Shown here piece by piece: positions 37,634-47,082 of a DNA stretch of 64,000 bases; positions within the stretch are counted from its first letter, which is position 1, and the number at the start of each line of letters is the position of its first letter. The stretch comes from an uncultured Saccharospirillaceae bacterium (lineage in GTDB: Bacteria; Pseudomonadota; Gammaproteobacteria; Pseudomonadales; Oceanobacteraceae), in assembly GCA_947499545.1 (NCBI GenBank), contig CANMOZ010000002.1, positions 1-64,000 of the forward strand. The letters run 5' to 3'. Under the pieces are notes generated by a model. It was not told where the DNA came from and made no database searches. It saw nothing but the letters and a program-made list of their open reading frames with translations. A program made the translations under genes and the position numbers.

Positions 37634-39451
37634 TTATGAATTTTTCAAATGATCATTTTCTAAGTATGATTGTTGCAGCTCTAGTGTCCTTGAGAACCAA
37701 CTTTTATGTGCTTTTAATAGATCAAAAGGACCATCATCAGTAATTTCACCGTTATCAAAAACTAAAATTCTCGAACAATCAGTTAGGTTGGTTAATCTAT
37801 GGCTGGAGAGAATGATGAACTTTAGATGTTCTAAATTCCTAATGTTTTTTAGTATTGTTGATTCTGTGTTTGAATCTAAAGCACTAAAAGGATCATCTAA
37901 TATTAGAAAAGGTTTTTTTTGTACAATTGCTCTAGCAATTGCAAGTCTTTGTTTTTGTCCACCTGAAAGATTAACACCTCTTTCTCCTATTATTGTTTCA
38001 TAGGCGTTGGGGAATAGAAGGATGTCAGGATCCAGACAAGCAAGTTTGGCAGCTTCAATCGCTTCATTGATGTTAGGGTTTGCATATCCAAGTAAAATGT
38101 TGTCAGCTATGCTACCTGTAAAAAGGAAGGTTTCTTGTGATACATAGGCTACCATGGACCACCAATCATTGTACGGTAGGTTTGTTTTGACGTTAATGTT
38201 TATTTTGCCTTTATAATTGGAATATTCTTGTACTAAAAGTTTAATGAAAGTGGATTTCCCCGAACCTGTTGGTCCGACAATCCCAATAAAATTGTTAATA
38301 GTAAAATTTTGCTGTATTTTCTTCAAAGAAAAAGTATACTTTGGAGAGTATGAGAAATGACTAATGTCAATATTAATGTCTAAATATTCTTTATTTTCTT
38401 TAATGTTGTAAAGGTTAGATGCTACCATGATTTTTTTTAATGGTATTTTCCGTAGCGAAAATGTCCCTGTATCTGAGTAAGCGGCTTCAGTATCTTTTGT
38501 ATTTGATAATAATGACTCAATGCGTTCATAGGATGCAGCACCTTTTTCAACTAAACTGAACAGCCACCCAAAAGCAAACATTGGCCAAATTAAAGAAGAA
38601 AGATACATGGTGAAAGTGGTCAATTGGCCTACGCTGAGCTGTTGATTAAAAATAAGCCACGCTCCATAAGCCAAAGTAATAACAAAAGAAAAAGCCATAC
38701 AAATATTAATGGCTGGTTCGATCAGCATATCAATTTTGGCTACAGATATATGTGCATCACGATTTTCCCTTGCACTTTTATCAAATAGTGACAAAGTTAA
38801 ATCATACAAATAATGGCTTTTTATTGCTTTAATGCCAGAAAAGGATTCCTGAGCTCTTGAATTAAGGTCAGCAAAAGTTTTCTGTGCATTGGTAAACCGA
38901 CTTTCAAGCAAGAAAGCAAATCTGTAAATAGCAATACCTAAGAAAGGAAAGGGTGTAAAGGCTAATAAGGATAAAACTGGATCAATGTAAACCATCATCA
39001 TTATGAAAACAGTGCAAAATGAAATAATTGAGTCAAAAGCAACTAATATTCCATCTCCTGCTACACCTTCAATCGCCTTAATATCGTTAGTAGCATAAGC
39101 CATTAAATCACCAGTAGTGTTTTTTTGAAAAAAATGGCTATTTCTGCATGTTAGAAATAAAAAAATTTTAGATCTAAGGATGCTACTTAAACGAAATGCT
39201 GGACGGTATATAAAAACCCTCCATAATACTCGAAAAAAATAAGTCATAACGGCACAAATTGTTAAGTATGAAGCTAATTCTAAAGAAATTTCATAATCTA
39301 ACGTATTGTTGATTCCGTGATCTACGAATCGTCCAATTAGTAAGGGAGGGATAAGTTCGAGTAAGGAAACTACAACTAAGCTGAAAATACCAATTAAGTA
39401 AGATTTTTTTTCTGATATAAAGTGCCACTTGAGCTTTAGAAACACTTTCAT
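37634..39451 (-). CDS. ABC exporter half-transporter, MdlA-like (degenerate NBD)
   Basis: A 605-residue exporter with six transmembrane helices in residues 15-310 and an ATPase domain from about 365. Walker A GPTGSGKST (about 392) and a canonical signature LSGGQKQRLAIAR (about 493), but Walker B reads FLILDDPFSALD: the catalytic Glu is Asp, the mark of the degenerate site of heterodimeric exporters such as MdlA or TM287. It precedes its partner by 15 nt and follows the peptide importer ATPase by 59 nt on the same strand. Confidence 0.9.
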   Translation of the reverse strand: MKVFLKLKWHFISEKKSYLIGIFSLVVVSLLELIPPLLIGRFVDHGINNTLDYEISLELASYLTICAVMTYFFRVLWRVFIYRPAFRLSSILRSKIFLFLTCRNSHFFQKNTTGDLMAYATNDIKAIEGVAGDGILVAFDSIISFCTVFIMMMVYIDPVLSLLAFTPFPFLGIAIYRFAFLLESRFTNAQKTFADLNSRAQESFSGIKAIKSHYLYDLTLSLFDKSARENRDAHISVAKIDMLIEPAINICMAFSFVITLAYGAWLIFNQQLSVGQLTTFTMYLSSLIWPMFAFGWLFSLVEKGAASYERIESLLSNTKDTEAAYSDTGTFSLRKIPLKKIMVASNLYNIKENKEYLDINIDISHFSYSPKYTFSLKKIQQNFTINNFIGIVGPTGSGKSTFIKLLVQEYSNYKGKININVKTNLPYNDWWSMVAYVSQETFLFTGSIADNILLGYANPNINEAIEAAKLACLDPDILLFPNAYETIIGERGVNLSGGQKQRLAIARAIVQKKPFLILDDPFSALDSNTESTILKNIRNLEHLKFIILSSHRLTNLTDCSRILVFDNGEITDDGPFDLLKAHKSWFSRTLELQQSYLENDHLKNS

Positions 39452-39510
39452 TATATATAACTTATAAATAAGAGAGCGGCTTTTATAAATAAAAGCCGCT
39501 CAAATAAACA

Positions 39511-41163
39511 TTATTGGATTTTTGGTACAGCAGATAGTAGATTTTTAGTGTAGTTTTCTTTTGGTATGGTCATTATATCCTCTGCTTTGCCATATTCGAC
39601 TAGCTTCCCATTTTGCATAACAGCTACCTTATGTGCGATATGAGGTACTAAAGATAAGTCATGGGTGATAAATAAATATGAAACTCCGAAACTATCCTGT
39701 AATTCCTTTAATAGCTCTAATACCTGAGCTCTCACCGAGACATCAAGTGCTGAAGTTGGCTCATCACAAATAATTAATTTTGGTTCGACTGCTAGTGCTC
39801 TAGCAATTGCAATACGTTGTCGCTGACCACCAGAGAACTCGTGAGGATAACGGTGCCGATGTTCTTTTTCCAATTTTACACGCAATAAAAGTTCGCTTAT
39901 GCGCTCATCCATTTCTGTGTTGGTGAGATTTAGCTTCAAGCTAATCATGCCCTCTTTGATAATTTGTTCGACAGTCATCCTGGGATTCATTGAAGAATAG
40001 GGATTTTGGAAGATTACTTGAATATCTTTTCTTAAAGGCAGCATTGACTTGCGTGATAGGCGATCTATCCTTCTTCCGCAAAACCAAATTTCTCCACCAG
40101 TTGCATTTTCTAAGTTTAATATTGCTCGTCCAATGGTAGATTTTCCTGATCCAGATTCACCTACTAAAGCCAGTGTTTCTCCCTGTTTTATTTCAAATGA
40201 AATACCATCAACTGCTTTTACATAGCCTGTAACTCTTTGAAATAAACCTTTTTGAATTGGAAAGTAAACTTTTGTATTTCTAACTTCTAATAAAGGTGCT
40301 TTGTTTTCTAAGCTAAGAAAGCGCTTTAAATCTGGCAAACTATTGATTAGTTCTTTTGAATAAGCTTGCTTAGGATTTTTAAAAAAATCATATTTTTCAT
40401 CTTTTTCAATGATCTCTCCTTGATACATAACATATACAGTATCGGCTGTGTGGTAAACGACTCCCATATCGTGAGTGATCAATAAAACAGCTAAATTTCT
40501 TGATATCGTTAAATCAGTAATCAGTTTAAGGATTTGTTTTTGTATAGTGACATCTAGAGCTGTTGTTGGTTCATCAGCTATCAAAATGTCAGGTTCACAG
40601 GCGAGTGCAATGGCAATCATTATGCGCTGTTGTTGTCCGCCTGACATTTGATGAGGGTACCAGCTTGCTCTGGTTTCAGAGTCAGGTATTCCTACTTCAT
40701 TCATCAGTTCAATGACTCTATGTGATAGTTTTTCACCACGTAATCGAGTATGAAGCTCTAACGTTTCAGCAATTTGCTCTCCAACGGTTTGCACAGGGTT
40801 AAGTGATGAAAGAGCATCTTGGAAAATCATTGCTACTTTTCGTCCGCGTATACTTTGCATTTGTTTTTCAGTTAATGAGAATAAGCTCTCATTCTTAAAA
40901 CGAATGTCACCGGATGTGATTTTTAATGCGTCTGGTAATAAACGCATAATAGCAAGTGATGATATGGATTTACCTGAGCCGGACTCTCCAACTAATGCTA
41001 TAATTTTACCAGGTACTAGATCAAAATCTATGCCCTTTATGATTTCGTTGGAAGAGTCTCCTTTTAGAGACACCTTTAAATCACGTACCGTTAAAATAGC
41101 TGTTTTATGATCTGACATGGGGCGTGGTTGTTGTATGCCGGTTTCCATTAGTTCACTAATCAT
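39511..41163 (-). CDS. Peptide ABC importer double ATPase (YejF/GsiA-like)
   Basis: About 550 residues comprising two fused ATPase domains (about 10-255 and 295-535 from the chosen start), each with Walker A (GESGSGKS), signature ([14 protein letters not shown] and [14 protein letters not shown]), Walker B ([11 protein letters not shown] and [12 protein letters not shown]) and H-loop. This matches the single-chain double ATPase of the YejABEF/microcin C or GsiA type. GGTGG lies about ten bases before ATG 41163, which overlaps the stop of the preceding permease; in-frame starts exist further up (41193) and down (41118). Confidence 0.9.
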   Translation of the reverse strand: MISELMETGIQQPRPMSDHKTAILTVRDLKVSLKGDSSNEIIKGIDFDLVPGKIIALVGESGSGKSISSLAIMRLLPDALKITSGDIRFKNESLFSLTEKQMQSIRGRKVAMIFQDALSSLNPVQTVGEQIAETLELHTRLRGEKLSHRVIELMNEVGIPDSETRASWYPHQMSGGQQQRIMIAIALACEPDILIADEPTTALDVTIQKQILKLITDLTISRNLAVLLITHDMGVVYHTADTVYVMYQGEIIEKDEKYDFFKNPKQAYSKELINSLPDLKRFLSLENKAPLLEVRNTKVYFPIQKGLFQRVTGYVKAVDGISFEIKQGETLALVGESGSGKSTIGRAILNLENATGGEIWFCGRRIDRLSRKSMLPLRKDIQVIFQNPYSSMNPRMTVEQIIKEGMISLKLNLTNTEMDERISELLLRVKLEKEHRHRYPHEFSGGQRQRIAIARALAVEPKLIICDEPTSALDVSVRAQVLELLKELQDSFGVSYLFITHDLSLVPHIAHKVAVMQNGKLVEYGKAEDIMTIPKENYTKNLLSAVPKIQ

Positions 41164-42550
41164 GATGACCACCATTTGCTGTCCGTGGATCAAAAGCGTC
41201 CTGAACCAAATCAGAAAAGAGGTTGGCTGCTAATACAAGGGTAAACATAAATGTAAATGCACCAGCAAGAGTCCACCAGATGGTTGGTTCACGAGCGAGT
41301 TCGGACCGAGCTAAGTTAATCATGTTTCCCCAGCTTGCCATGCTAGGATCGACGCCAATTCCTATGTAAGATAAAACAGCCTCCGCAAGAATCAGCATGC
41401 TAAAATCTAATATAAAAGTAATTAATATAATATGACCCACATTGGGAAGAATATGCCTTAAAATAATACGTGCATGACCGACACCAAAAGCATGAGCAGC
41501 CTGAACATAATCTAACTGTGAAATTTTAAGCGTTTCAGCTCTTAATAAACGGCAAAGTGTAGCCCAGCTTGTTACGCCTAATATAAAGCAGAGTGCAAGA
41601 AATCGAGCATCAGCTTTTTCTATACCGAGTTCAAACAGCTGCTGATTATTGTTAATGTATACATCAAACAGTAAAACAGATGCCGCTATTAAGAGAATCG
41701 AGGGTATGCTACTTAATGTGGTATAAAGATATTGTACGCCATCGTCAATCCACCCTTTAAAGTACCCAGCAGATATTCCAAGTAATATAGCGATAGGTAA
41801 CATTATAAGAGTTGCTAATGTGCCAATTAAAACGCCTGTTCTTATGCCTTTGAGTGTTTTATATAACACATCATTTCCTGACATATCTGTGCCTAATATA
41901 TGGTACAGATTTCCAACATGTAACATCCAAGCTACAAGAATAACAACGCAGGTAAGGGTGATATAAGCAGTGTTCCATGGAATGTAGTTATATACATTGT
42001 GGTTTTGGCCGTTACTTCTTATAAGCCAAATTTTATGTAGGCCAATTATAAAAAGTGAAAGAAAAAGTCCAAAGAATATACTGACGGCACTTTGCCAGAT
42101 GATGTCAGACACATAGTTTTTGTCATTATCTATGTGCGTACCGGCATGATTTAGACGTTCAAAATCCCGATAAAGATTGCCTGAATCATCTTTAAGCATA
42201 GACTTGCTATATGACTTTAATGAAAATGGATAGGAATATGTCCTTTCGATATTGGTATTCATTTCACCTAAGGCAAGGTCTAACACACTTGTTAATTTTG
42301 TTTCATAGCGGGTTTCCGTTATATGCTGATCTATATTTGGTAGTGCTTTTTGAAAATGTAACGAGTCTATAAAAGCAATAAATACATACGCACAAACAAT
42401 AATAAAAGTGCTGACCCCTAATTTCTTTGAGAAAACTTGTTTCCACTTTGTACGTACTTGAGGGTTTTTTGCCATTCCTCTTAAAAACAAAGATATAAAA
42501 ACAATTAAGATAAAAATGAGTAGGTCACTCCACAATATAACTGGCTTCAT
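41156..42550 (-). CDS. Peptide ABC importer inner-membrane permease (YejE/DppC-like), extended N-terminal part
   Basis: A 464-residue permease, longer than usual (about 340). The C-terminal 250 residues are a normal BPD_transp_1 domain with GTDMSGNDVLY and the EAA-loop AAHAFGVGHARIILRHILPN. The N-terminal half carries two additional membrane segments around residues 8-24 and 45-65 and a periplasmic loop of roughly 90 residues with HITETRYETKLTSVLDL before the core domain begins near residue 155. Starts with ATG overlapping the stop of the partner permease by 4 nt. Confidence 0.88.
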   Translation of the reverse strand: MKPVILWSDLLIFILIVFISLFLRGMAKNPQVRTKWKQVFSKKLGVSTFIIVCAYVFIAFIDSLHFQKALPNIDQHITETRYETKLTSVLDLALGEMNTNIERTYSYPFSLKSYSKSMLKDDSGNLYRDFERLNHAGTHIDNDKNYVSDIIWQSAVSIFFGLFLSLFIIGLHKIWLIRSNGQNHNVYNYIPWNTAYITLTCVVILVAWMLHVGNLYHILGTDMSGNDVLYKTLKGIRTGVLIGTLATLIMLPIAILLGISAGYFKGWIDDGVQYLYTTLSSIPSILLIAASVLLFDVYINNNQQLFELGIEKADARFLALCFILGVTSWATLCRLLRAETLKISQLDYVQAAHAFGVGHARIILRHILPNVGHIILITFILDFSMLILAEAVLSYIGIGVDPSMASWGNMINLARSELAREPTIWWTLAGAFTFMFTLVLAANLFSDLVQDAFDPRTANGGHHD

Positions 42551-43521
42551 GATAAACGCACCCTTGGATCAGCCCATGTATAAGATATATCAGTTAAAAT
42601 TAATCCAATGATATATAAAACAGATCCGATAAAAACCATGGATCTAACAATTGCAAAATCTTGGCTTCTAATAGCATCTAGCATATAACTGCCTAATCCG
42701 GGTATCCCAAAGAATGATTCCATAACAAGTGCACCCATGAATAAGATAGGTATAACGACAACAACACCTGTTAATATTGGTATTAATGCATTTGGAAGAA
42801 TGTGCTTAAACAGAAGTTGTATTTCAGTAACGCCCTTGGCTCTGGCTGTTCTGGCATAATCTTTTCCTGCTTCTTCTAGGAAAAAAGTTCTGTACAGTCT
42901 AGCACCCTGCCCAATACCTGAAATAACACCAATTAAAATAGGAAGTATTAAAAACTTCCATGGCTCAGATGGGAGATAACCAGAAATGGGGACCAGTTTC
43001 CAAGTCTTAGCGAAAAAGTACTGTCCAACAATGATATAAAATAAATAGGAAATCGATAATAGTGATACAAATATCGCTACAGCTGTTTGATCTAATTTAG
43101 TTCCTCTAAACATAATAACCAGTAAAGCAACGCAAATATTGATTACCAAACCTACTATAAAGTTAGGTAAAGCAAAAGCAAGGCTGGGCCACATACGTTG
43201 TTTAATGTCTGCTGTTATATTTCGACCGTCATCAGCTTGACCAAAATCAAAGACAAATAGCTTTAAAGAATTATTAAAAAATATTGTCTCAGAAAACTTA
43301 TCAAATCCAGACTCGCTTGAGTTTATAAATAAAGGTTTATCATAACCTTTTTGAATTTTCCAATTATCAATATCCTCTTCCGTAATATACTTATCACCTA
43401 GATGAGCTCTAGCCATATCATCTGGGCTATTTATTACGAAAAAGAGGACAAATGTCAGTATGTTAACTCCGATGAGTATAGGTATGGCATAAAGGGTTCT
43501 TCTAATTATATAACTTAACAT
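42547..43521 (-). CDS. Peptide ABC importer inner-membrane permease (YejB/DppB-like)
   Basis: A 324-residue permease of the DppB/OppB type. The N-terminal IIRRTLYAIPILIGVNILTFVLFF and a C-terminal EAA loop (YARTARAKGVTEIQLLFKHILPNALIPI) are characteristic. The ATG at 43521 is preferred over GTG 43530 because AAGGGG precedes it by eight bases. It follows the binding-protein gene by 15 nt and overlaps the next permease by 4 nt. Confidence 0.92.
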   Translation of the reverse strand: MLSYIIRRTLYAIPILIGVNILTFVLFFVINSPDDMARAHLGDKYITEEDIDNWKIQKGYDKPLFINSSESGFDKFSETIFFNNSLKLFVFDFGQADDGRNITADIKQRMWPSLAFALPNFIVGLVINICVALLVIMFRGTKLDQTAVAIFVSLLSISYLFYIIVGQYFFAKTWKLVPISGYLPSEPWKFLILPILIGVISGIGQGARLYRTFFLEEAGKDYARTARAKGVTEIQLLFKHILPNALIPILTGVVVVIPILFMGALVMESFFGIPGLGSYMLDAIRSQDFAIVRSMVFIGSVLYIIGLILTDISYTWADPRVRLS

Positions 43522-43536
43522 CTGTATCACCCCTTA

Positions 43537-45693
43537 TTAAATGGTTTCTTTTTGTCTGCGGCGGTAAGCTGTTGCTGCAGGAATAATGAGTGCGAAAAAA
43601 AGGCCTGTGCCTGCAATAAGTGGTGCAATATTGGGTTGGTTATACTTCATCTGATTTTTTTCGCGAATTTCTGGGTCGATGTGAGTATATTTTAATAAGT
43701 TTCCTGCCACACCATGACGTTTGTTGTTGGATACCCATTGATTGTTTAGATAAAACTCTTGAGGTGTATATCCAAATATCCATGGCGCGTCTATTCTGGA
43801 TATTTCGACCATTTTTTCGATAAGTTTTAGTCTTTTAGGTGAGTTTTCCATCACCTTGATTTTTTCATATAGCGCATTAAATTCTGGGTTATCATAATTA
43901 GTGTTGTTGACAGAATCACAAGCACACTTGGCAGAACTGTTTGGTCCGTAAAGTAAAAATAGAAAGTTTTCAGGATCTGGGTAATCGGCAAGCCATCCCC
44001 AAGAAAAAATTTGAGTATTACCTTGACGAACCTTTTCTTTGAATCGATTGTAATCAGTTATTCTAAACTCTAGCTGTATCCCTATTTTTTCAAATTGTTT
44101 GCGTTTCCAATCAAGTATTGGTGTGGATGAAGAAGATGATGCAGACATGTCTATATAAAGCACAAGTGGTTTTCCTGTTTTTTCATCTCTTCCGTTTGGA
44201 TATCCTGCCTTCGCAAGCAACTCTTTAGCGTAATCAATTGACTTTCTAATAGGCCGATCTTGCTCCCAATCAAAAACTATAGGGTTATAGCCTTTAACAC
44301 CTTCTTGGTATCCGGGTATTCCTGGAGGGATAGGGCTATGAGCCTCTTTTCCTTGCCCGTTAGCAAAAATGTCAACATACTCTTGATCGTTATATGCGAT
44401 TGAAATTGCCTGTCTTAATTTTCTCGACTTCTCATCATAGCCGCCTACTACTGGGTCAAGCATATTAAAACCAGTGTAATAAATAGCCGGCTTTTCATCC
44501 TGTTCTAACTGAATATTTTTTTCTTGCATATCTGGCGTTAATTCGATGCCATCTGCACCAAAACTAAAAACTTGATCAAAGCTATGGCTGCCAATATTGG
44601 CATGTGTTTCTCCTGATCGATCATAATATCCTTGTGAAAACTTAGTGAAAAGGGGAAGAGCTTCTTTTTCTAATCTGAAAATAGCTTTGTCAATAAAAGG
44701 TAATTTTTTTTCAGAAAATCGATAAAATTTGCTCGATTCTGACACGCTTGGAAAACGTTCTTCATGAAAATTTGGATTTCTTTCTAGTACCATCTCACTG
44801 TTAGGGTCATTTTTTGTTAGCATGAATGCAGCTGTACCAACTGGATACCAATCAAGTGATATGTTTTTCTTTTTAAATCCTGGGTTGTGATAGAAGCGAT
44901 CAGCTTCTTTAGGAAGTGGTGAGAAAAATCTCATTGCTAGCCAGTATTTAAACTGTGGATATAAACCATTTATAGTAATTTCATAGGTATAATCATTTAC
45001 GATATTTAATCCAGCAATATTGAAATCTTCTAAATCAATCCAGCTGTTTTTATCTTTTAGGTTTTCTCGAGAAAACTTTATCTGTTTATTAAGGTCACTA
45101 AATTCTACTATATACGTTTCTAGTAATGATTTAATAGGCGATAAATTTTTTGGATCAGCCATTCTTTTTATTTGGTAAACGTAATCTCTTGCCGTTAACT
45201 GCTTTGTTCCTGTTTCTTCAAAATCGTAAAGAGTAGTGTACTGCCGACCCTCATGCTCGCTATCAAAGTGGTAAAGATATTGCCCATCTTCATTTTTAGC
45301 GAATGCCGGGTGAGGTTGATACTGAATTCCTTTTTTCAGGGTCAATGTATATCGCGTATAGGCAATAGAGTCGGTAGCAGCTGTTGATGGTAATACCTTT
45401 CCATTAGCATCAAGATATGTCTCGCGTGGCATGCTTTCTAAAGTAAGTGGTATAAGCTCATAGGGTCTTTTAAGGTAGTGGTACTGTAAGGGGGGTTCAT
45501 ATATCTGATCGACAAATAGCCCTTCATCCGTACTATATGATCTAGCAGGATCAAGATGCTTTGGTCTAAGACTGAAGCTTGAGTAGTAGACAATTTCCCC
45601 AGCTTTGGCTGTAGGGTTGGGGTTGTTCCAAGGCTTATCGATACAACCAGTTGTCGATATTATTATAGGAAGAATAGCCAATATACGCCGCAT
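43537..45693 (-). CDS. Peptide-binding lipoprotein (SBP_bac_5 family) with C-terminal membrane anchor
   Basis: A 718-residue extracytoplasmic binding protein. A lipoprotein signal ends in STTGC (Cys17). The SBP_bac_5 body shows RPKHLDPARSYSTDEGLFVDQIYEPPL and FSWGWLADYPDPENFLFLLYGPNSSAKCACDSVNNTNYDNPEFNAL. It is longer than usual OppA/DppA (about 540), with insertions near residues 100-170 and 200-250. Unusually it ends in a hydrophobic segment (IAPLIAGTGLFFALIIPAATAY) followed by RRRQKE, so it could be anchored at both ends. Probably binds peptides or a peptide-like compound; first gene of the six-gene leftward set. Confidence 0.88.
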   Translation of the reverse strand: MRRILAILPIIISTTGCIDKPWNNPNPTAKAGEIVYYSSFSLRPKHLDPARSYSTDEGLFVDQIYEPPLQYHYLKRPYELIPLTLESMPRETYLDANGKVLPSTAATDSIAYTRYTLTLKKGIQYQPHPAFAKNEDGQYLYHFDSEHEGRQYTTLYDFEETGTKQLTARDYVYQIKRMADPKNLSPIKSLLETYIVEFSDLNKQIKFSRENLKDKNSWIDLEDFNIAGLNIVNDYTYEITINGLYPQFKYWLAMRFFSPLPKEADRFYHNPGFKKKNISLDWYPVGTAAFMLTKNDPNSEMVLERNPNFHEERFPSVSESSKFYRFSEKKLPFIDKAIFRLEKEALPLFTKFSQGYYDRSGETHANIGSHSFDQVFSFGADGIELTPDMQEKNIQLEQDEKPAIYYTGFNMLDPVVGGYDEKSRKLRQAISIAYNDQEYVDIFANGQGKEAHSPIPPGIPGYQEGVKGYNPIVFDWEQDRPIRKSIDYAKELLAKAGYPNGRDEKTGKPLVLYIDMSASSSSSTPILDWKRKQFEKIGIQLEFRITDYNRFKEKVRQGNTQIFSWGWLADYPDPENFLFLLYGPNSSAKCACDSVNNTNYDNPEFNALYEKIKVMENSPKRLKLIEKMVEISRIDAPWIFGYTPQEFYLNNQWVSNNKRHGVAGNLLKYTHIDPEIREKNQMKYNQPNIAPLIAGTGLFFALIIPAATAYRRRQKETI

Positions 45694-46308
45694 AGCTCAT
45701 ATCCTTTTGCTTGGAGCTTGCTTTTTTTTGCTCTTTGTCAGGTACTCTAAACCTGAAATAGTTGAAAAGTATATCCATAGCGGTGCTTTTAAAACAAGAT
45801 GTTGCGTGCTGCGACTATTATGTTTGCAAAAAAGCCGAACAATATGTTGGTTGTTCGAAGATTTTGAAGAGAAAATAATTACAAATACCTGCGTCAGACA
45901 AATTTTGTTGGGAAAATAGTTGCAAATCTTGACCTTATTTATGCTCTAGTACAGAGTAGCGAGCTTAGCAATCAATGGTTGACTCAAAATGTCTCCAATA
46001 GAAAGTAGGCTTTGTGGAGCGTTTAGCGGTTAAGGATCTGAATAAGATTGTAAGAGTTTTAAGTGAGTATATATTGGTGTTGCTGCATCCCTTACCCAGG
46101 TGAAAACCTCTTCGTAGCAGGTGCTGCATATCCATCTAAATTGTATGGATATGTCGGTTCAAAAAGTCAGCTGAGTGGGTGTTTTGATAGGCTCTTCTTG
46201 TTCCCGGTCTTGATTGCACTATGAATCAGAGGGTATATAGGACGAGGCATTATAATTTATAGTGACTGCGAATGATGCGGACAAACAAGTGGATTATAGG
46301 TGTATAAG
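45694..46308. other. Divergent control region between importer/exporter operon and TonB operon
   Basis: About 615 bases without a convincing gene. It should hold the leftward importer promoter and the rightward TonB promoter. A perfect 7-bp inverted repeat CGAACAA/TTGTTCG (45836-45842 and 45851-45857) lies 143 nt upstream of the leftward start and could be an operator. A consensus -10 TATAAT (46251-46256) lies about 50 nt before the rightward gene. No Fur-like box was seen. Confidence 0.45.
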
Positions 46309-47082
46309 ATGGCAAAGCTGAAAACCCCACTTATTATTGGATTTTCATTATTAATCAGTCAAAGCCCAGTGATGGCTGAAGCTGAACTGAAAAATGTGAT
46401 TGATACTGAGAAGAGGGCCATTAGAGAAGGGCAATCATCTCAAAAGAAAATTGATAATATCGTTGGTCAGACAGATAAATTATTTGAAGAGTATAAGCAA
46501 GTCAATAAACAAACCGATGGGTTAAAAGTATATAACGCTCAGCTGGAAAAGCAGATAGAAAATCAGAAAACACACCTGGATAGATTGGCTCAATCCATTG
46601 ATCAGGCTTCATTAATGGGAAGGCAAATTTCTCCGTTAATGCATAGGATGCTTGATGGTCTGAAGACTTTTGTTGAATTAGACCTTCCTTTTCATTACGA
46701 GGAGAGAACTGAAAGAGTTCAACAGTTACTTGCAAATCAGAATCGTGCTGATTTAAGTGTGGCTGAACGATTCAGACAGGTCCTTGAGGCATATAAAATT
46801 GAGATTGAATATGGTAGGACTATGGATTCCTACAAAGAAGTGATTTTAGTCGAAGGACAGAATAGAGAAGTCAGTGTGTTAAGAATCGGACGTCTTGCAT
46901 TGTTATTCCAAACACCGGATAAAAAAATGGTTGGTTTTTGGAATCAGAAATCACAAGAATGGCAATTAATGGATGAAAGCCATTATAAAGCAGCGATATC
47001 GCAAGGCGTTAGGATGGCTAAAAAGCAAATTTCTTTAGACATTATGACGATTCCTGTACCTGTAGCGGAGGCAGTAAAATAA
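46309..47082 (+). CDS. Periplasmic coiled-coil protein, DUF3450 (TonB2-type system)
   Basis: A 257-residue exported protein with a signal peptide ending at VMAEA. A long coiled coil occupies residues 25-110 (SQKKIDNIVGQTDKLFEEYKQ, LEKQIENQKTHLDRL), followed by ISPLMHRMLDGLKTFVELDLPF and ERTERVQQLLANQNRADLSVAERFRQVLEAYKIEIEYGRT, which is the DUF3450 core. ATG 46309 is favoured over a GTG at 46300 because AGGTG precedes it. Its stop shares one base with the start of ttpC. In marine gammaproteobacteria this gene opens the ttpC-exbB-exbD-tonB cluster. Confidence 0.85.
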   Translation: MAKLKTPLIIGFSLLISQSPVMAEAELKNVIDTEKRAIREGQSSQKKIDNIVGQTDKLFEEYKQVNKQTDGLKVYNAQLEKQIENQKTHLDRLAQSIDQASLMGRQISPLMHRMLDGLKTFVELDLPFHYEERTERVQQLLANQNRADLSVAERFRQVLEAYKIEIEYGRTMDSYKEVILVEGQNREVSVLRIGRLALLFQTPDKKMVGFWNQKSQEWQLMDESHYKAAISQGVRMAKKQISLDIMTIPVPVAEAVK

